Numbered from the stretch's first letter, positions 26,823 through 36,944 are shown. The stretch is 64,000 bases of DNA from JASLQO01 sp002327525 (GCA_030744435.1 JASLQO010000019.1:6100-70099), one strand, 5' to 3'. Translations and numbers: made by a program. The notes: generated from the letters alone by a model not told the origin.

Positions 26823-27350
26823 ATGGCGCGTTCCAATATCTTTTTCGTGGGGTTGATGGCGGTAGGCAAGAGCACCGTCGGGCGCCTGCTCGCACAGTCT
26901 CTGGAGATGGAATTCTACGATTCGGATCACTACCTCGAAGAGCGCGCAGGTGCGCCCGTAGCGTGGATCTTCGACGTGGAGGGTGAGAAGGGATTTCGAG
27001 ATCGGGAAGAGAACGTCATTGACGAGATTTCAAAGAAGGACGGCATCGTGCTCGCCACCGGCGGTGGCGCGATAGTGCGAGAGGCCAATCGCACCCACCT
27101 CGCCGCGCGCGGATGTGTCATTCACCTGGACAGTCCCGTAGAAAGGCTGGTAGAGCGCACGCTGCACGACAAGAAGCGTCCCCTTCTACAACAAGGTAAC
27201 GTACAGCAAACTCTGGTGAGGCTGCATGCCGAACGCGCCGGCCTGTATGCTTCGGTCGCTGATTACACCTTCATCACCGACCGGCAGGGGCCGAAAGTGC
27301 TGACGCGGGAGATAGAAAAGAAACTCAGGGAAGACGGGGTGGTGCGTTGA
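26823..27350 (+). CDS. aroK: Shikimate kinase
   Basis: A 175-residue NMP-kinase-fold enzyme that phosphorylates shikimate. Walker A GLMAVGKSTVGR, the shikimate-binding DSDHYLEERAG and GFRDREENVI segments, GGGAI, and the lid KKRPLLQ are present. ATG 26823 gives the normal N-terminus; a TTG four codons upstream is open but less likely. It overlaps the aroB start by 4 bases if aroB begins at its TTG. Confidence 0.95.
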   Translation: MARSNIFFVGLMAVGKSTVGRLLAQSLEMEFYDSDHYLEERAGAPVAWIFDVEGEKGFRDREENVIDEISKKDGIVLATGGGAIVREANRTHLAARGCVIHLDSPVERLVERTLHDKKRPLLQQGNVQQTLVRLHAERAGLYASVADYTFITDRQGPKVLTREIEKKLREDGVVR

Positions 27351-28414
27351 ACGAAGTGATGGTGGATCTCGGCGAGCGCAGCTATCCGATCTACATCGGT
27401 GCGGGGCTGCTCGAGCGCGGTGATCTGCTCATCAGGCACATCCGGGGCGCGAGGGTCGCGATCGTGACCAATGAAACGGTAGCATCCCTGTACCTCGAAA
27501 CGCTGCGCGTGAGCCTCGGCAACATCGCGTCAGATGTCTTCACGATGCCGGACGGTGAGGCGCACAAGAACCTGGCCACCTACACGGAAATCATGGACTT
27601 TCTGTTATCTCATCGCCACGAGCGTACGACGACGCTCATTGCACTCGGCGGTGGCGTCGTAGGGGATATCACCGGCTTTGCCGCAGCCACCTATCAGAGG
27701 GGCGTGGAATTCCTGCAGATTCCAACGACGCTGCTTGCCCAGGTCGATTCGTCAGTCGGCGGCAAGACCGCGGTCAATCATCCGTCCGGCAAGAACATGA
27801 TCGGAGCCTTTTACCAGCCACGCTGCGTCATCGCCGACATGGATGTGCTGGGCACACTGGCGAAACGTGAGTATGCGGCGGGCCTCGCCGAGGTGGTGAA
27901 ATACGGCATGATCTGGGATGCGGAGTTTTTCGAATGGCTCGAAGGTTCCGCGGCTGCCCTGAATGCCCGGGAGGGAGATGCGCTCACTTACGCCGTGGAG
28001 GCCTCTTGCCGGGTGAAGGCACAGGTTGTTGCGAGCGATGAAACCGAGCGGGGCCTTCGCGCCATCCTTAATTTTGGGCACACGTTCGGACATGCGCTGG
28101 AAACCGTGACGCGCTACGAGCGCTACCTGCACGGCGAGGCAGTTGCCATCGGCATGGTCATGGCGGCGCGTGCGTCGGTCGCGTACGGGACACTCGACGA
28201 TAACGCCGTCGAGCGGCTGAAGTCGCTGCTGGCCTCGCTCGGATTACCGGTAACCGCACAGAGCGTGGACAGAGAAGCCCTGAGAGAGGCGATGGGCATG
28301 GACAAGAAAGTGGTGGGCGGGCGTTTGCGCCTGGTGTTATCCAGGGACGTTGGCAGCGTGTTCGTCTCGGATGATTTTCAGAGCTCGATCATCGATGCGG
28401 TACTCACGGACTGA
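27347..28414 (+). CDS. aroB: 3-dehydroquinate synthase
   Basis: A 355-residue NAD- and zinc-dependent enzyme that makes 3-dehydroquinate from DAHP. Seen: VDLGERSYPIYIG, the NAD-binding GGGVVGDITGFAA, the metal-site segments GLAEVVKYGMIWD and LNFGHTFGHALE (His ligands), and LHGEAVAIGM. The frame starts at TTG (27347) overlapping aroK; an ATG at 27359 would give MVDLGERSYPI, equally close to the family start. Confidence 0.95.
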   Translation: MNEVMVDLGERSYPIYIGAGLLERGDLLIRHIRGARVAIVTNETVASLYLETLRVSLGNIASDVFTMPDGEAHKNLATYTEIMDFLLSHRHERTTTLIALGGGVVGDITGFAAATYQRGVEFLQIPTTLLAQVDSSVGGKTAVNHPSGKNMIGAFYQPRCVIADMDVLGTLAKREYAAGLAEVVKYGMIWDAEFFEWLEGSAAALNAREGDALTYAVEASCRVKAQVVASDETERGLRAILNFGHTFGHALETVTRYERYLHGEAVAIGMVMAARASVAYGTLDDNAVERLKSLLASLGLPVTAQSVDREALREAMGMDKKVVGGRLRLVLSRDVGSVFVSDDFQSSIIDAVLTD

Positions 28415-28420
28415 TAGCTC

Positions 28421-29830
28421 ATGGCGGATGCCAGACGTAATTTTCTCGGTCTGACTCACAACCCGTTTATCCGGCGTGGGCCGGAGTTCTTCGAGAAGTC
28501 CGAGCGCAAGGTCTGGCTCGATCAGCTACTTCAGCTCAGTCAATGGTCCAGGCGGGTGCTGGTTGTCAGCGGCCCTGAGGGCGCCGGAAAGACGACCCTG
28601 TTCAATCGGTTGCCCGAAAAGATAGAACAGCGCGCTCAGCTCGCCCGTGTCGATGCATCGCTAGTCTGCAGTGTGCGTGAAGTGCTCGCGGAGGTGGAGG
28701 TGGCGTTCGCTGCTACGGCTGAGGCGGATGCCAACGTTCCCGATCTGATCCGTGGTCTGATTCGGCATGTGGACGTCGTTGGCGAAACCGATCGCGTGTG
28801 TGTCGTACTGGTTGACGATGCCCATCTGCTGGCGTTTCAGGGGCTGGATGCGCTGCTCGGACTCACCGGGGCGTGTCGGCTCAGGCTTGTGCTATTCGCA
28901 GATCCGGAAGGACTCGAGTGCATAACGCGCTCGGCGGAGGCAACCGGGGTGGCGTGGCACGAGATCCGCTTGACGCCGTTCGCGGATGAGCAGGTACGCG
29001 AGTATCTGGAATGGCGATTCAGTCAGGCTCGCTATCGAGGCCATCTGCCCTTTACACCAGGAGAGGTAAGGGAGATTACCCGCGTATCCGAGGGGTTGCC
29101 GGGGCGTATTGATGCCCTTGCGAGTGAGCGCCTGATAGAGCTGGAAACGGGCAATGTGGGTCAACGGCACAGCTTGTTCCCGAGTGTACACAGGGCTGCA
29201 GTGGCGTTGATTGCGGTGATTTTCGTCATGGCCTACGTCGCCTGGCGCCCCGCTACAGAACCATCTTCGCAGGAAGTGGATCAGCAACTCACCTCCGCAG
29301 TGAAGCATACACAGACCGCGCCGGTGGTATCGGAGCAACCTGTTCCGGAGTTGCCCATCGAATCAGCCACGGATTCAGCTGCTGTCGGCGAACGGCCGCG
29401 GCACGCGGCGGACGACGCGGAGGTATCCGTGACAGAAGCAGTATCGCCGGAACCACAACCGGCGGTGAGGAACCCGGACAACCCCGCATCGCCGCCTCCC
29501 GTGCCCATAGAGGTTGAATCCGCTCTCGCTGCCGGTGTGCGAGACGAGGCCTGGTTGCTGTCGCGCTCGCCCACGCTCTACACGGTGCAGTTGGTCACGT
29601 TTTCGAGTGAGGCGCGCGCGCGTAGTTTTCTTGCCACTCAAGCACAACCCGAACAATTCGCAACCTACCGGCTGCAAAGGGAAGACAAGACCTTGTTCAT
29701 CGTTGTCTGGGGCCTGTTTGAGAGTCGTGCTGAGGCCAATGAAGCCGCGGAGAGCTTACCGGCGAGCGTCGGTGACCTGAGGCCGTGGGCGCGCTCGCTA
29801 GGACATATACAAGCCAATATCCGCGGGTGA
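28421..29830 (+). CDS. damX: DamX-like protein: AAA ATPase with C-terminal SPOR domain
   Basis: A 469-residue fusion of an N-terminal ExeA-like ATPase (NPFIRRGPEFFEKSERK; Walker A GPEGAGKTTLF; Walker B CVVLVDDAHLL), one transmembrane helix near 260-280 (AAVALIAVIFVMAYVAW), a Ser/Pro/Glu-rich periplasmic linker and a C-terminal SPOR domain (YTVQLVTFSSEARARSFLATQ). It follows aroB by 6 bases, as damX does in many gammaproteobacteria. It probably acts at the division septum through its peptidoglycan-binding SPOR domain. E. coli DamX lacks a functional ATPase motif, so the intact Walker A here is notable. Confidence 0.9.
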   Translation: MADARRNFLGLTHNPFIRRGPEFFEKSERKVWLDQLLQLSQWSRRVLVVSGPEGAGKTTLFNRLPEKIEQRAQLARVDASLVCSVREVLAEVEVAFAATAEADANVPDLIRGLIRHVDVVGETDRVCVVLVDDAHLLAFQGLDALLGLTGACRLRLVLFADPEGLECITRSAEATGVAWHEIRLTPFADEQVREYLEWRFSQARYRGHLPFTPGEVREITRVSEGLPGRIDALASERLIELETGNVGQRHSLFPSVHRAAVALIAVIFVMAYVAWRPATEPSSQEVDQQLTSAVKHTQTAPVVSEQPVPELPIESATDSAAVGERPRHAADDAEVSVTEAVSPEPQPAVRNPDNPASPPPVPIEVESALAAGVRDEAWLLSRSPTLYTVQLVTFSSEARARSFLATQAQPEQFATYRLQREDKTLFIVVWGLFESRAEANEAAESLPASVGDLRPWARSLGHIQANIRG

Positions 29831-29880
29831 GTACCTCCGCGATATGCGCCACGATGGGCATCAGGGCCGCAGCTACGTAG

Positions 29881-31344
29881 TCAGGGTAGTTCCGTGGCGC
29901 CCATCAGGTAGCGGTCGATCTCCCGGGCGGCCTCACGGCCCTCGTTGATCGCATGTACCACGAGTGACTGGCCGCGCCGGCAGTCGCCGGCCGCAAACAC
30001 GTTGTCCGCGGCGGTTCGGTAGGCGCCGTAGTCAGCGTGATAGTTCGAGCGCTCATCGTAGTCGAGCCCCAGACGATCGGATACGGCGTGCTCGGGCCCG
30101 AGAAAGCCCATGGCGAGCAACACCAGATCAGCCTGCCACTCGCGCTCCGAATCCGGGATGTCCTTGAAGCGCCCATCGACCATCTTCACGTCCACGGTAC
30201 GGATTCCCTTCACATTGCCTGCTCCGTCGTCGATGAACTCGGTCGAGGAAATGGTGTACACCCTCGGGTCGCCACCATAGGTGTGCATCGCTTCCTGGTG
30301 TCCGTAGTCGGTGCGCAGTATGCGTGGCCACGTGGGCCAGGGATTGTCCGCGGCGCGGCCGGCTGGCGGCTCCGGGAACAGCTCGAAGTTGACCAGGCTC
30401 GCGCAGCCATGGCGCAGCGAGGTACCGATACAATCCGTGCCCGTGTCTCCACCGCCTACCACGATGACGTGTTTGTCCCTGGCTGAGATGTAGTCGCCAT
30501 CGGCGAGGTTGCTGTCGAGCAGGCTCTTGGTATTGCGTGAGAGAAACTCCATCGCATAGTGCACGCCGCGCAGAGAGCGGCCCGGTATCGGTAGGTCGCG
30601 AGGCACGGTCGCGCCTGTTGCCAGTAGCGCGGCGTCGTGACGGGAGAAAAGTTCCCGGGCATCTAACGAGCCGTTGCTGCCATCACCGATGTCAGCATTC
30701 ACCTCGAAACGGACGCCGGCTTCCCTCATCAGGTCGACCCGGCGTTGTACAACGCCAGTCTTGTCGAGCTTCATGTTGGGGATACCGTACATCAGCAGTC
30801 CGCCGACACGGTCGGCGCGCTCGTATACCGTCACCTGGTGACCGGCCTTGTTCAACTGATCGGCCGCTGCCAGTCCCGCGGGGCCGGAACCGACGATGGC
30901 GACGGTCTTACCGGTGCGTTCCGCGGGCGGCTGCGCGGCCACCCAGCCTTCCTCGTAACCCCGGTCGATGATGGCCATCTCGATGTTCTTGATGGTGACC
31001 GCGGGGTCGGTGATGCCCAGTACGCAGGCACCCTCGCAAGGTGCCGGACACACGCGGCCCGTGAATTCCGGGAAATTGTTGGTCCTGTGCAGGCGATCGA
31101 GCGCATCGCGCCAGTGCTGCTTGTAGACCAGATCGTTCCATTCGGGGATGAGGTTGTGGACTGGGCAGCCTGCGTTGGACTGGCAAAAGGGTACGCCGCA
31201 GTCCATGCATCGCGCGCCCTGTGTGGTCAGGCGCTGCGCATCGTGTGGTGTGTAGATTTCCTTGAAGTCGAGCAGTCTCTCAGCCTCGGCGCGATAGGGC
31301 GCCGCGTTGCGTTCGAACTCCATGAATCCTGTCGGTTTTCCCAT
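29881..31344 (-). CDS. gltD: Glutamate synthase small subunit
   Basis: A 487-residue flavoprotein that passes electrons from NADPH to the large subunit. Two 4Fe-4S motifs are visible: CMDCGVPFCQSNAGCP (about 45-60) and CPAPCEGACVLG (about 99-110). FAD (VGSGPAGLAAADQL) and NADPH (VVGGGDTGTDC) dinucleotide folds follow, with the FAD-associated FAAGDCRRGQSLVV at the end. The start MGKPTGFMEFER (31344) matches the family; the frame upstream does not. 22 bases separate it from gltB. Confidence 0.96.
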   Translation of the reverse strand: MGKPTGFMEFERNAAPYRAEAERLLDFKEIYTPHDAQRLTTQGARCMDCGVPFCQSNAGCPVHNLIPEWNDLVYKQHWRDALDRLHRTNNFPEFTGRVCPAPCEGACVLGITDPAVTIKNIEMAIIDRGYEEGWVAAQPPAERTGKTVAIVGSGPAGLAAADQLNKAGHQVTVYERADRVGGLLMYGIPNMKLDKTGVVQRRVDLMREAGVRFEVNADIGDGSNGSLDARELFSRHDAALLATGATVPRDLPIPGRSLRGVHYAMEFLSRNTKSLLDSNLADGDYISARDKHVIVVGGGDTGTDCIGTSLRHGCASLVNFELFPEPPAGRAADNPWPTWPRILRTDYGHQEAMHTYGGDPRVYTISSTEFIDDGAGNVKGIRTVDVKMVDGRFKDIPDSEREWQADLVLLAMGFLGPEHAVSDRLGLDYDERSNYHADYGAYRTAADNVFAAGDCRRGQSLVVHAINEGREAAREIDRYLMGATELP

Positions 31345-31366
31345 CGGTCTTATGGTCCTTTGCCCA

Positions 31367-34300
31367 CTAGCCTGCACTGGCTACTTTTTGTTCTTCGAGG
31401 ACCCGCTTGTAATCGGTGGGCATGACCTTCACGAACTGGTTCATTGCCGTGGGCCAGTTCGCGAGCACCTGGGCTGCGACGGCGGACCCGGTGTATTTCT
31501 GGTGGTTCTCGATCATTCTCCGCACTTCCGCGGTCTCGCTGCTCTGCGTTAGCGATTCGAGTTCCACCATCTCCATGTTGCAGCGTGGCTCGAATGCATT
31601 GTTCGGATCCCATACATAGGCGATACCACCGCTCATACCGGCGGCGAAGTTTCGTCCGGTGGGGCCGAGTATCACGACGCGGCCACCGGTCATGTACTCA
31701 CAGCCGTGGTCGCCCACGCCTTCTATGACCGCGCTCGCTCCGCTGTTGCGGACACAGAAGCGTTCTGCCGCGACACCGCGGAAGTAGCACTCGCCGCTTA
31801 TTGCGCCGTAGAGCACGACGTTGCCGATCAGAATGTTCTCCTCCGGCACGAAGGGGCTCGACTTCGGCGGGTATACGATTAATTTTCCGCCGGAAAGCCC
31901 CTTGCCGACATAGTCGTTGGCATCGCCCTCCACTTCGAGCGTGACTCCTTTGGCGAGCCAGCAACCGAAACTCTGACCGGCGCTGCCATTAAATTTGAAG
32001 TGTATGGTGTCCTCGGAGAGCATGCCGCCGCCGACTGCCCTGACGATGCGGTTCGACAGCATACAGCCCACAACTCGGTCGGTGTTCACGATGCCGAGTT
32101 CGTGATAGACGCGCTCGCCGTGCGCTAGTGCTGGTTCGGCCAGCCGTATCAGCTCGTTGTCGAGTGCTTTCTCGAGCTCGTGGTCCTGATCGTGAATGGC
32201 GTACGAACCGAGGAAGTGGTCCGGTTCCTCAGCGACCTCCAGTACTTCCGCGAGGTCGATGCCGCGGCTCTTCCAGTGTTCGACGGCATCGACTGTGTCG
32301 AGGGCATCGACGCGGCCGATCATCTCGTTGACCGTGCGAAAACCCATCTCCGCCATAAGTATGCGCAGCTCTTTTGCGACCATGAAGAAATAGTTGACCA
32401 CATGTTCCGGCGTGCCCGCGAATTTCTTGCGCAGTTCCCTGTCCTGTGTGGCGATACCCACTGGGCAGGTATTGAGATGGCATTTGCGCATCATGATGCA
32501 CCCGAGTGCGATCAGGGGCGCGGTGGCGAAACCCACTTCCTCTGCACCCAGCAGGAAGGCAACCGCGACATCGCGCCCGGTCTTGATCTGGCCGTCGGTT
32601 TGCAGCACGACGCGCGAGCGCAGGTTGTTCATCACCAGCGTCTGATGTGTCTCAGCGATGCCAAGCTCCCATGGCACGCCCGCGTGCTTGATGGACGTGA
32701 GTGGAGAGGCGCCCGTTCCGCCGCTGTCACCGGCGATGACCAGGTGATCGGCGCGCGCCTTCGTGACTCCCGCCGCAACAGTGCCGACACCGACCTCGGC
32801 ACCGAGTTTCACGCTGATGCGTGCGAGTGGGTTGGCGTTCTTCAGATCGTGGATGAGCTGCGCGATGTCCTCGATGGAGTAGATATCGTGGTGCGGCGGC
32901 GGGCTAATGAGGCCTACACCGGGAGTGGAATGCCGGATGGCGGCGATGGTGTTGTCCACCTTGTGCCCTGGCAGCTCACCACCCTCGCCGGGTTTCGCGC
33001 CCTGGATGATCTTGATCTGCAGTTCGTCTGCATTGGTCAGGTAGTTGATGGTCACACCAAACCGCCCACTCGCCACCTGCTTGATGGCGCTGCGTTTGGA
33101 GTCACCGTTCGCCATGGGCTCGAAACGAATCGGATCCTCGCCGCCTTCGCCGGTGTTGGACTTGCCACCCAACCGGTTCATCGCGATGGCGAGCGTCTCG
33201 TGAGCTTCCGCACTGATGGAGCCGAAGCTCATCGCGCCCGTCGCGAAGCGTTTCACGATCTCGCTTTCCGGTTCTACCTCGTCGATGTCGACGTAACCGC
33301 CAACTCCCGCTTTGAAAGACATCAACCCACGCAGTGTCGCCTGGGCGGTGTTCAACTCGTTGACGTGCCGGGCATAACGCCAATAGGCGTCTTCGTTGTT
33401 GGTGCGCACCGCGACCTGCAGGTCGGCGATGGCCTCGGGATCCCACATGTGTGTGTCCCCGTGGCGCCGCCAGTGGAAATCGCCCGGATTGGGCAGCACG
33501 GTGACGGTCTCTGACCGATCCGGGTATCCCAGCGCGTGGCGGCGTTCCATCTCTTCGGCCAGCACGCTCATGTTCACGCCCTGTACCCGGCTGGCCGTGC
33601 CGACGAAGGCGCGCTCGATGACGTCGTCAGCCAGGCCCACTGCCTCGAAGATCTGCGCACCTTTGTAGGACTGCAGTGTAGAGATGCCCATCTTGGCCAT
33701 CACCTTGAGCATGCCCTTGGCGACGCCTTTGCGGTAGGCGTTCAACACATCCTCGTTGCTGTGGATGTGGGGTGCATCGTCGAAATAACCCTGCTCACAC
33801 GAACGCCACAACGCCTCGAAAGCGAGATAGGGATTGATGGCGTCAGCACCGTAACCGACCAACAAGCAATGGTGATGCACTTCGCGAGCCTCTCCGCTCT
33901 CCACCACGATGCCGATACGCGTGCGGCTGTGCTCTCTGTTCAGGTGATGGTGCACGGTGCCGATGGCCAACAAAGCGCTTATGGGGACGCGCTGGGCGCC
34001 CACGGCACGGTCGGACAACACGATGAGTGAATAGCCGTCTATGATGGCCTGGCTCGCCTCCTGGCAGATTCGATCCAGAGCTTCATTCAGTCCCGCGGCG
34101 CCGCTTCCGGAGGGGAAGGTGGTGTCTATAGTCGCCGAGCGCCATTGCCGATAGTCCATCGACTTGAGCGCGGCCAGCTCTTCGTTGGAGAGGATGGGGT
34201 GCGGGATACGTAAGCGATGCGCGTGTCGTTCACTCACTTCCAGCATGTTCTGTTCGGGACCGATGTAGCACTCCAGCGCCATGATCACTTCCTCACGGAT

Positions 34301-35899
34301 GGAGTCGATGGCGGGGTTCGTAACCTGGGCGAAGCGCTGCTTGAAGTAGTCGTACAGCATGCGCGGCTTGTCGGACATCACGGCGAGTGCTGCGTCGTTG
34401 CCCATGGACCCAAGCGGGTCGCGCAACTCGCGCACCAGTGGCTGCAACATGATCTGCATGGTCTCCACGGTATAGCCGAAAGCATTCATGCGTGCGGTGA
34501 GCGTTTCTGCGTCGGGGGCCGCGGCTTGTGCGGCGGGAATCTCGGAGAGATCGAGGCGCTGGCGCTTCAGCCATTCACCGTAGGGGCGTCGGGCTGCCCA
34601 TTCGGACTTCACCTCCTCGTCCGGGATCATGCGTCCCTTCTCGAAATCAATGAGAAACACGCGTCCGGGCTGCAACCGGCCCTTCTCGATGACGCGCGCG
34701 GGGTCCACCCTCACCACGCCGACTTCCGAGGCCATGATGCATTTGTGGTCGTCGGTGATGTAGTAACGTGAGGGGCGCAGGCCGTTTCTGTCGAGCACCG
34801 CACCGATGTAGTGACCGTCAGTGAAGGCGATGGAGGCGGGACCGTCCCAGGGTTCCATCAGGCAGGAGTTGAATTCGTAGAAATCGCGGCGCGCCTGATC
34901 CATCTGCGTGTGTTGCTGCCACGCCTCGGGAATCATCATGAGTACCGCTTCCTGCAGCGTACGGCCGTTCATCAACAGGAATTCCAGCACGTTGTCGAAG
35001 GTGCCCGAGTCGGAACAGTCTGGTTCTACGACAGGGAACAGCTTCGCGATGTCGTCGCCGAACAGCTGCGATCGCACTACACCCTGGCGCGAGTTCATCG
35101 AATTCTGGTTGCCGAGAACGGTGTTGATCTCACCGTTGTGGCTCATGAAGCGGAAAGGTTGCGCGCGATCCCAGGATGGAAACGTATTGGTCGAGAAGCG
35201 CGAGTGCACCATCGCCAGGTGTGAGTGGAAATCCGGATCACGCAGATCTGCAAAAAGCTCCGGAATTTGGTCGGGGGTGAGCATACCCTTGTAGACGATC
35301 ACCTTGGTGGACAGAGAGCAGATGTAAAACAATTGCCGCTGGGCCAGTGTCTTGTCACCGCGCAGTTGAGATGTTGCGTGCTTGCGGATCATGTACAGCT
35401 TGCGCTCGAATGCATCACCCTCCATGCCATCGGCGGAAATCACCAGTTGTTCGATGTGCGGCATCGCGGCGCGTGCCGCTTTGCCGAGGTTGGCCGCATC
35501 GGCGTCCACCGGTACTTCTCGCCAGGCGATCAGTTTCTGTTTAGCGTGCTCGACTTCCCGCTCGATGACACTTTTGCAGTATTCGCGCTCGGTTCTGTCG
35601 GTGGGCAGAAATACGATGCCGACACCGAAATTGCCACGTCTGGGCAGATCGACGTCGATGACCTTGCGAAAGAACTTTTCCGGCAGGCCCAGCAGAATAC
35701 CGGCGCCATCGCCCGTGTTCTTCTCGTATCCGACCCCACCCCGGTGTTTCATGCAGCGGTTCATCTCGAGGGCATCTTCGATGATCGAGCGGCTTGCACG
35801 CCCCTTGATGTCGCAAATGAAACCAACGCCGCAACTGTCTTTCTCGAACGCCGGGTCGTACAGCCCGCGTTTTTCAGGAAGTCCGCCTTTTGGGGTCAT
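31367..35899 (-). CDS. gltB: Glutamate synthase large subunit
   Basis: A 1510-residue amidotransferase making two glutamates from glutamine and 2-oxoglutarate. The catalytic N-terminal cysteine is C23 in DS/CGVGFICD, so a 22-residue propeptide is removed. The N-terminal Ntn domain (RFSTNTFPSWDRAQPFRFMSHNGEINT), a central domain, the FMN/2-oxoglutarate synthase domain (AKPGEGGELPGHKV, SGGTGASPLTSIKHAG), a 3Fe-4S cluster site (CIMMRKCHLNTCPVG) and the C-terminal beta-helix domain are all present. With the two glutamine synthetases it completes a GS-GOGAT set in this window. Confidence 0.97.
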   Translation of the reverse strand: MTPKGGLPEKRGLYDPAFEKDSCGVGFICDIKGRASRSIIEDALEMNRCMKHRGGVGYEKNTGDGAGILLGLPEKFFRKVIDVDLPRRGNFGVGIVFLPTDRTEREYCKSVIEREVEHAKQKLIAWREVPVDADAANLGKAARAAMPHIEQLVISADGMEGDAFERKLYMIRKHATSQLRGDKTLAQRQLFYICSLSTKVIVYKGMLTPDQIPELFADLRDPDFHSHLAMVHSRFSTNTFPSWDRAQPFRFMSHNGEINTVLGNQNSMNSRQGVVRSQLFGDDIAKLFPVVEPDCSDSGTFDNVLEFLLMNGRTLQEAVLMMIPEAWQQHTQMDQARRDFYEFNSCLMEPWDGPASIAFTDGHYIGAVLDRNGLRPSRYYITDDHKCIMASEVGVVRVDPARVIEKGRLQPGRVFLIDFEKGRMIPDEEVKSEWAARRPYGEWLKRQRLDLSEIPAAQAAAPDAETLTARMNAFGYTVETMQIMLQPLVRELRDPLGSMGNDAALAVMSDKPRMLYDYFKQRFAQVTNPAIDSIREEVIMALECYIGPEQNMLEVSERHAHRLRIPHPILSNEELAALKSMDYRQWRSATIDTTFPSGSGAAGLNEALDRICQEASQAIIDGYSLIVLSDRAVGAQRVPISALLAIGTVHHHLNREHSRTRIGIVVESGEAREVHHHCLLVGYGADAINPYLAFEALWRSCEQGYFDDAPHIHSNEDVLNAYRKGVAKGMLKVMAKMGISTLQSYKGAQIFEAVGLADDVIERAFVGTASRVQGVNMSVLAEEMERRHALGYPDRSETVTVLPNPGDFHWRRHGDTHMWDPEAIADLQVAVRTNNEDAYWRYARHVNELNTAQATLRGLMSFKAGVGGYVDIDEVEPESEIVKRFATGAMSFGSISAEAHETLAIAMNRLGGKSNTGEGGEDPIRFEPMANGDSKRSAIKQVASGRFGVTINYLTNADELQIKIIQGAKPGEGGELPGHKVDNTIAAIRHSTPGVGLISPPPHHDIYSIEDIAQLIHDLKNANPLARISVKLGAEVGVGTVAAGVTKARADHLVIAGDSGGTGASPLTSIKHAGVPWELGIAETHQTLVMNNLRSRVVLQTDGQIKTGRDVAVAFLLGAEEVGFATAPLIALGCIMMRKCHLNTCPVGIATQDRELRKKFAGTPEHVVNYFFMVAKELRILMAEMGFRTVNEMIGRVDALDTVDAVEHWKSRGIDLAEVLEVAEEPDHFLGSYAIHDQDHELEKALDNELIRLAEPALAHGERVYHELGIVNTDRVVGCMLSNRIVRAVGGGMLSEDTIHFKFNGSAGQSFGCWLAKGVTLEVEGDANDYVGKGLSGGKLIVYPPKSSPFVPEENILIGNVVLYGAISGECYFRGVAAERFCVRNSGASAVIEGVGDHGCEYMTGGRVVILGPTGRNFAAGMSGGIAYVWDPNNAFEPRCNMEMVELESLTQSSETAEVRRMIENHQKYTGSAVAAQVLANWPTAMNQFVKVMPTDYKRVLEEQKVASAG

Positions 35900-36191
35900 T
35901 CGCTCTGTCTCTCTGATCTTGATTCTGTCCGCACACGCTGAGAATCGTTAGCCGTGCAACGGGGGTCACCCCGTCGTGACTTGCTAACGCTATGCTTTGA
36001 GTCCGGCAGGTACGCGCCGTGACCCCGTGCGCCAGCGCCCGGCCTAAAGCGACAACCACCAGATTGGCCCTGCTAACGTCTTGTTTTCTTTATGAAAAGC
36101 GCAGGGGGCATGAGTCGCGACTCAACGCGAACCGCGAAACATCTCAAAAATGGCGCTGTGAATCAAGGTGCTGCGCTGAAGACCGTAAACT
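35900..36191. other. Intergenic region upstream of gltB
   Basis: These 292 bases separate gltB from the acetyltransferase gene; both are on the minus strand. The stretch probably contains the gltBD promoter and the end of the acetyltransferase transcript. I see no confident promoter, terminator or RNA gene. A local AT-rich patch (TTGTTTTCTTTATGAAAAG, around 36090-36110) stands out against the GC-rich background. Confidence 0.4.
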
Positions 36192-36944
36192 TCAGGGCGA
36201 GATGCGGTACCAATAGTGATACTGACCGATGAACCCAAAACCGGAATACAGGGCGTGTGCGGCGGCATTGGTTTCCAACATCTGCAGGTAGGTGGTGTCG
36301 GCGCCCTGCTGTGCACCCCATGCCAACAGGCCCTGTACCAGCCGCCTGGCGTGGCCTTCCCTGCGGTGCCCGGGGTGAGTGACGATATCGAACAGCCCCA
36401 GCAGCCCCTGCTCCACCACGCCGAGGCCGCAAGCGAGGACTTCGTCGCTTTGGCGCAGCACGGCGAAACCACAGTCGGTGCGGATGCCTTTGAGTATCGC
36501 GCTGTGCAGCTGCTGCGATGTTTCGGGCAGGTGGGTGGCGGCGGCGTAGGCCTGTAGCCACTCACCGGGCGGTAGCAGTTGCCAGCCTTCCGGCATGGGT
36601 AGGCGCGCGTGGTCATTCAGATCGGCTGAGAGGACCAGTGTCGGGTCGATGCGCCGGTAGCCGCGCTCGTCGAGCAGGCAGTCCAGTTCGGAACGGTCGC
36701 TGGTGGAAGTGAGTCTGAATATGGTCTGCAAACGTTCTCGCGCGTAGAGGTTTTCGCAGAAATGCACTTTGTCGGCGATTGGCAAGCTGGCCGCGTACAG
36801 CGGCACGACCGAATTGGAGCGCTTGGTGAACCCACCGGCGAAGCGCAACAGCCAACCGTCGAACAGCATCTGTTGCATGGCCGGCCAGGCGTTCAGGGAG
36901 GCCTCTTCGATGCGGCGATTGAGCTGTGCCATGGCGTTCGTCAT
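36192..36944 (-). CDS. GNAT-family N-acetyltransferase
   Basis: A 250-residue protein with a C-terminal GNAT acetyl-CoA-binding domain: LFDIVTHPGHRREGHARRLVQGLLAWG (motif A with the R-x-x-G-x-A-like HRREGHA) and LQMLETNAAAHALYSGFGFIGQYHYWYRI (motif B). The N-terminal 120 residues are typical of a two-domain GNAT subfamily whose proteins begin AQLNRRIEEASLNAWPAMQQ. The substrate is unknown. It follows kdsD in the same direction with 52 bases between. Confidence 0.85.
   Translation of the reverse strand: MTNAMAQLNRRIEEASLNAWPAMQQMLFDGWLLRFAGGFTKRSNSVVPLYAASLPIADKVHFCENLYARERLQTIFRLTSTSDRSELDCLLDERGYRRIDPTLVLSADLNDHARLPMPEGWQLLPPGEWLQAYAAATHLPETSQQLHSAILKGIRTDCGFAVLRQSDEVLACGLGVVEQGLLGLFDIVTHPGHRREGHARRLVQGLLAWGAQQGADTTYLQMLETNAAAHALYSGFGFIGQYHYWYRISP

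Noticed and set aside
32180..33514. A 444-codon plus-strand open frame inside gltB
   Set aside because: It is antisense to a clearly conserved gene, has no family-like segments, and is explained by GC-rich codon use on the opposite strand.
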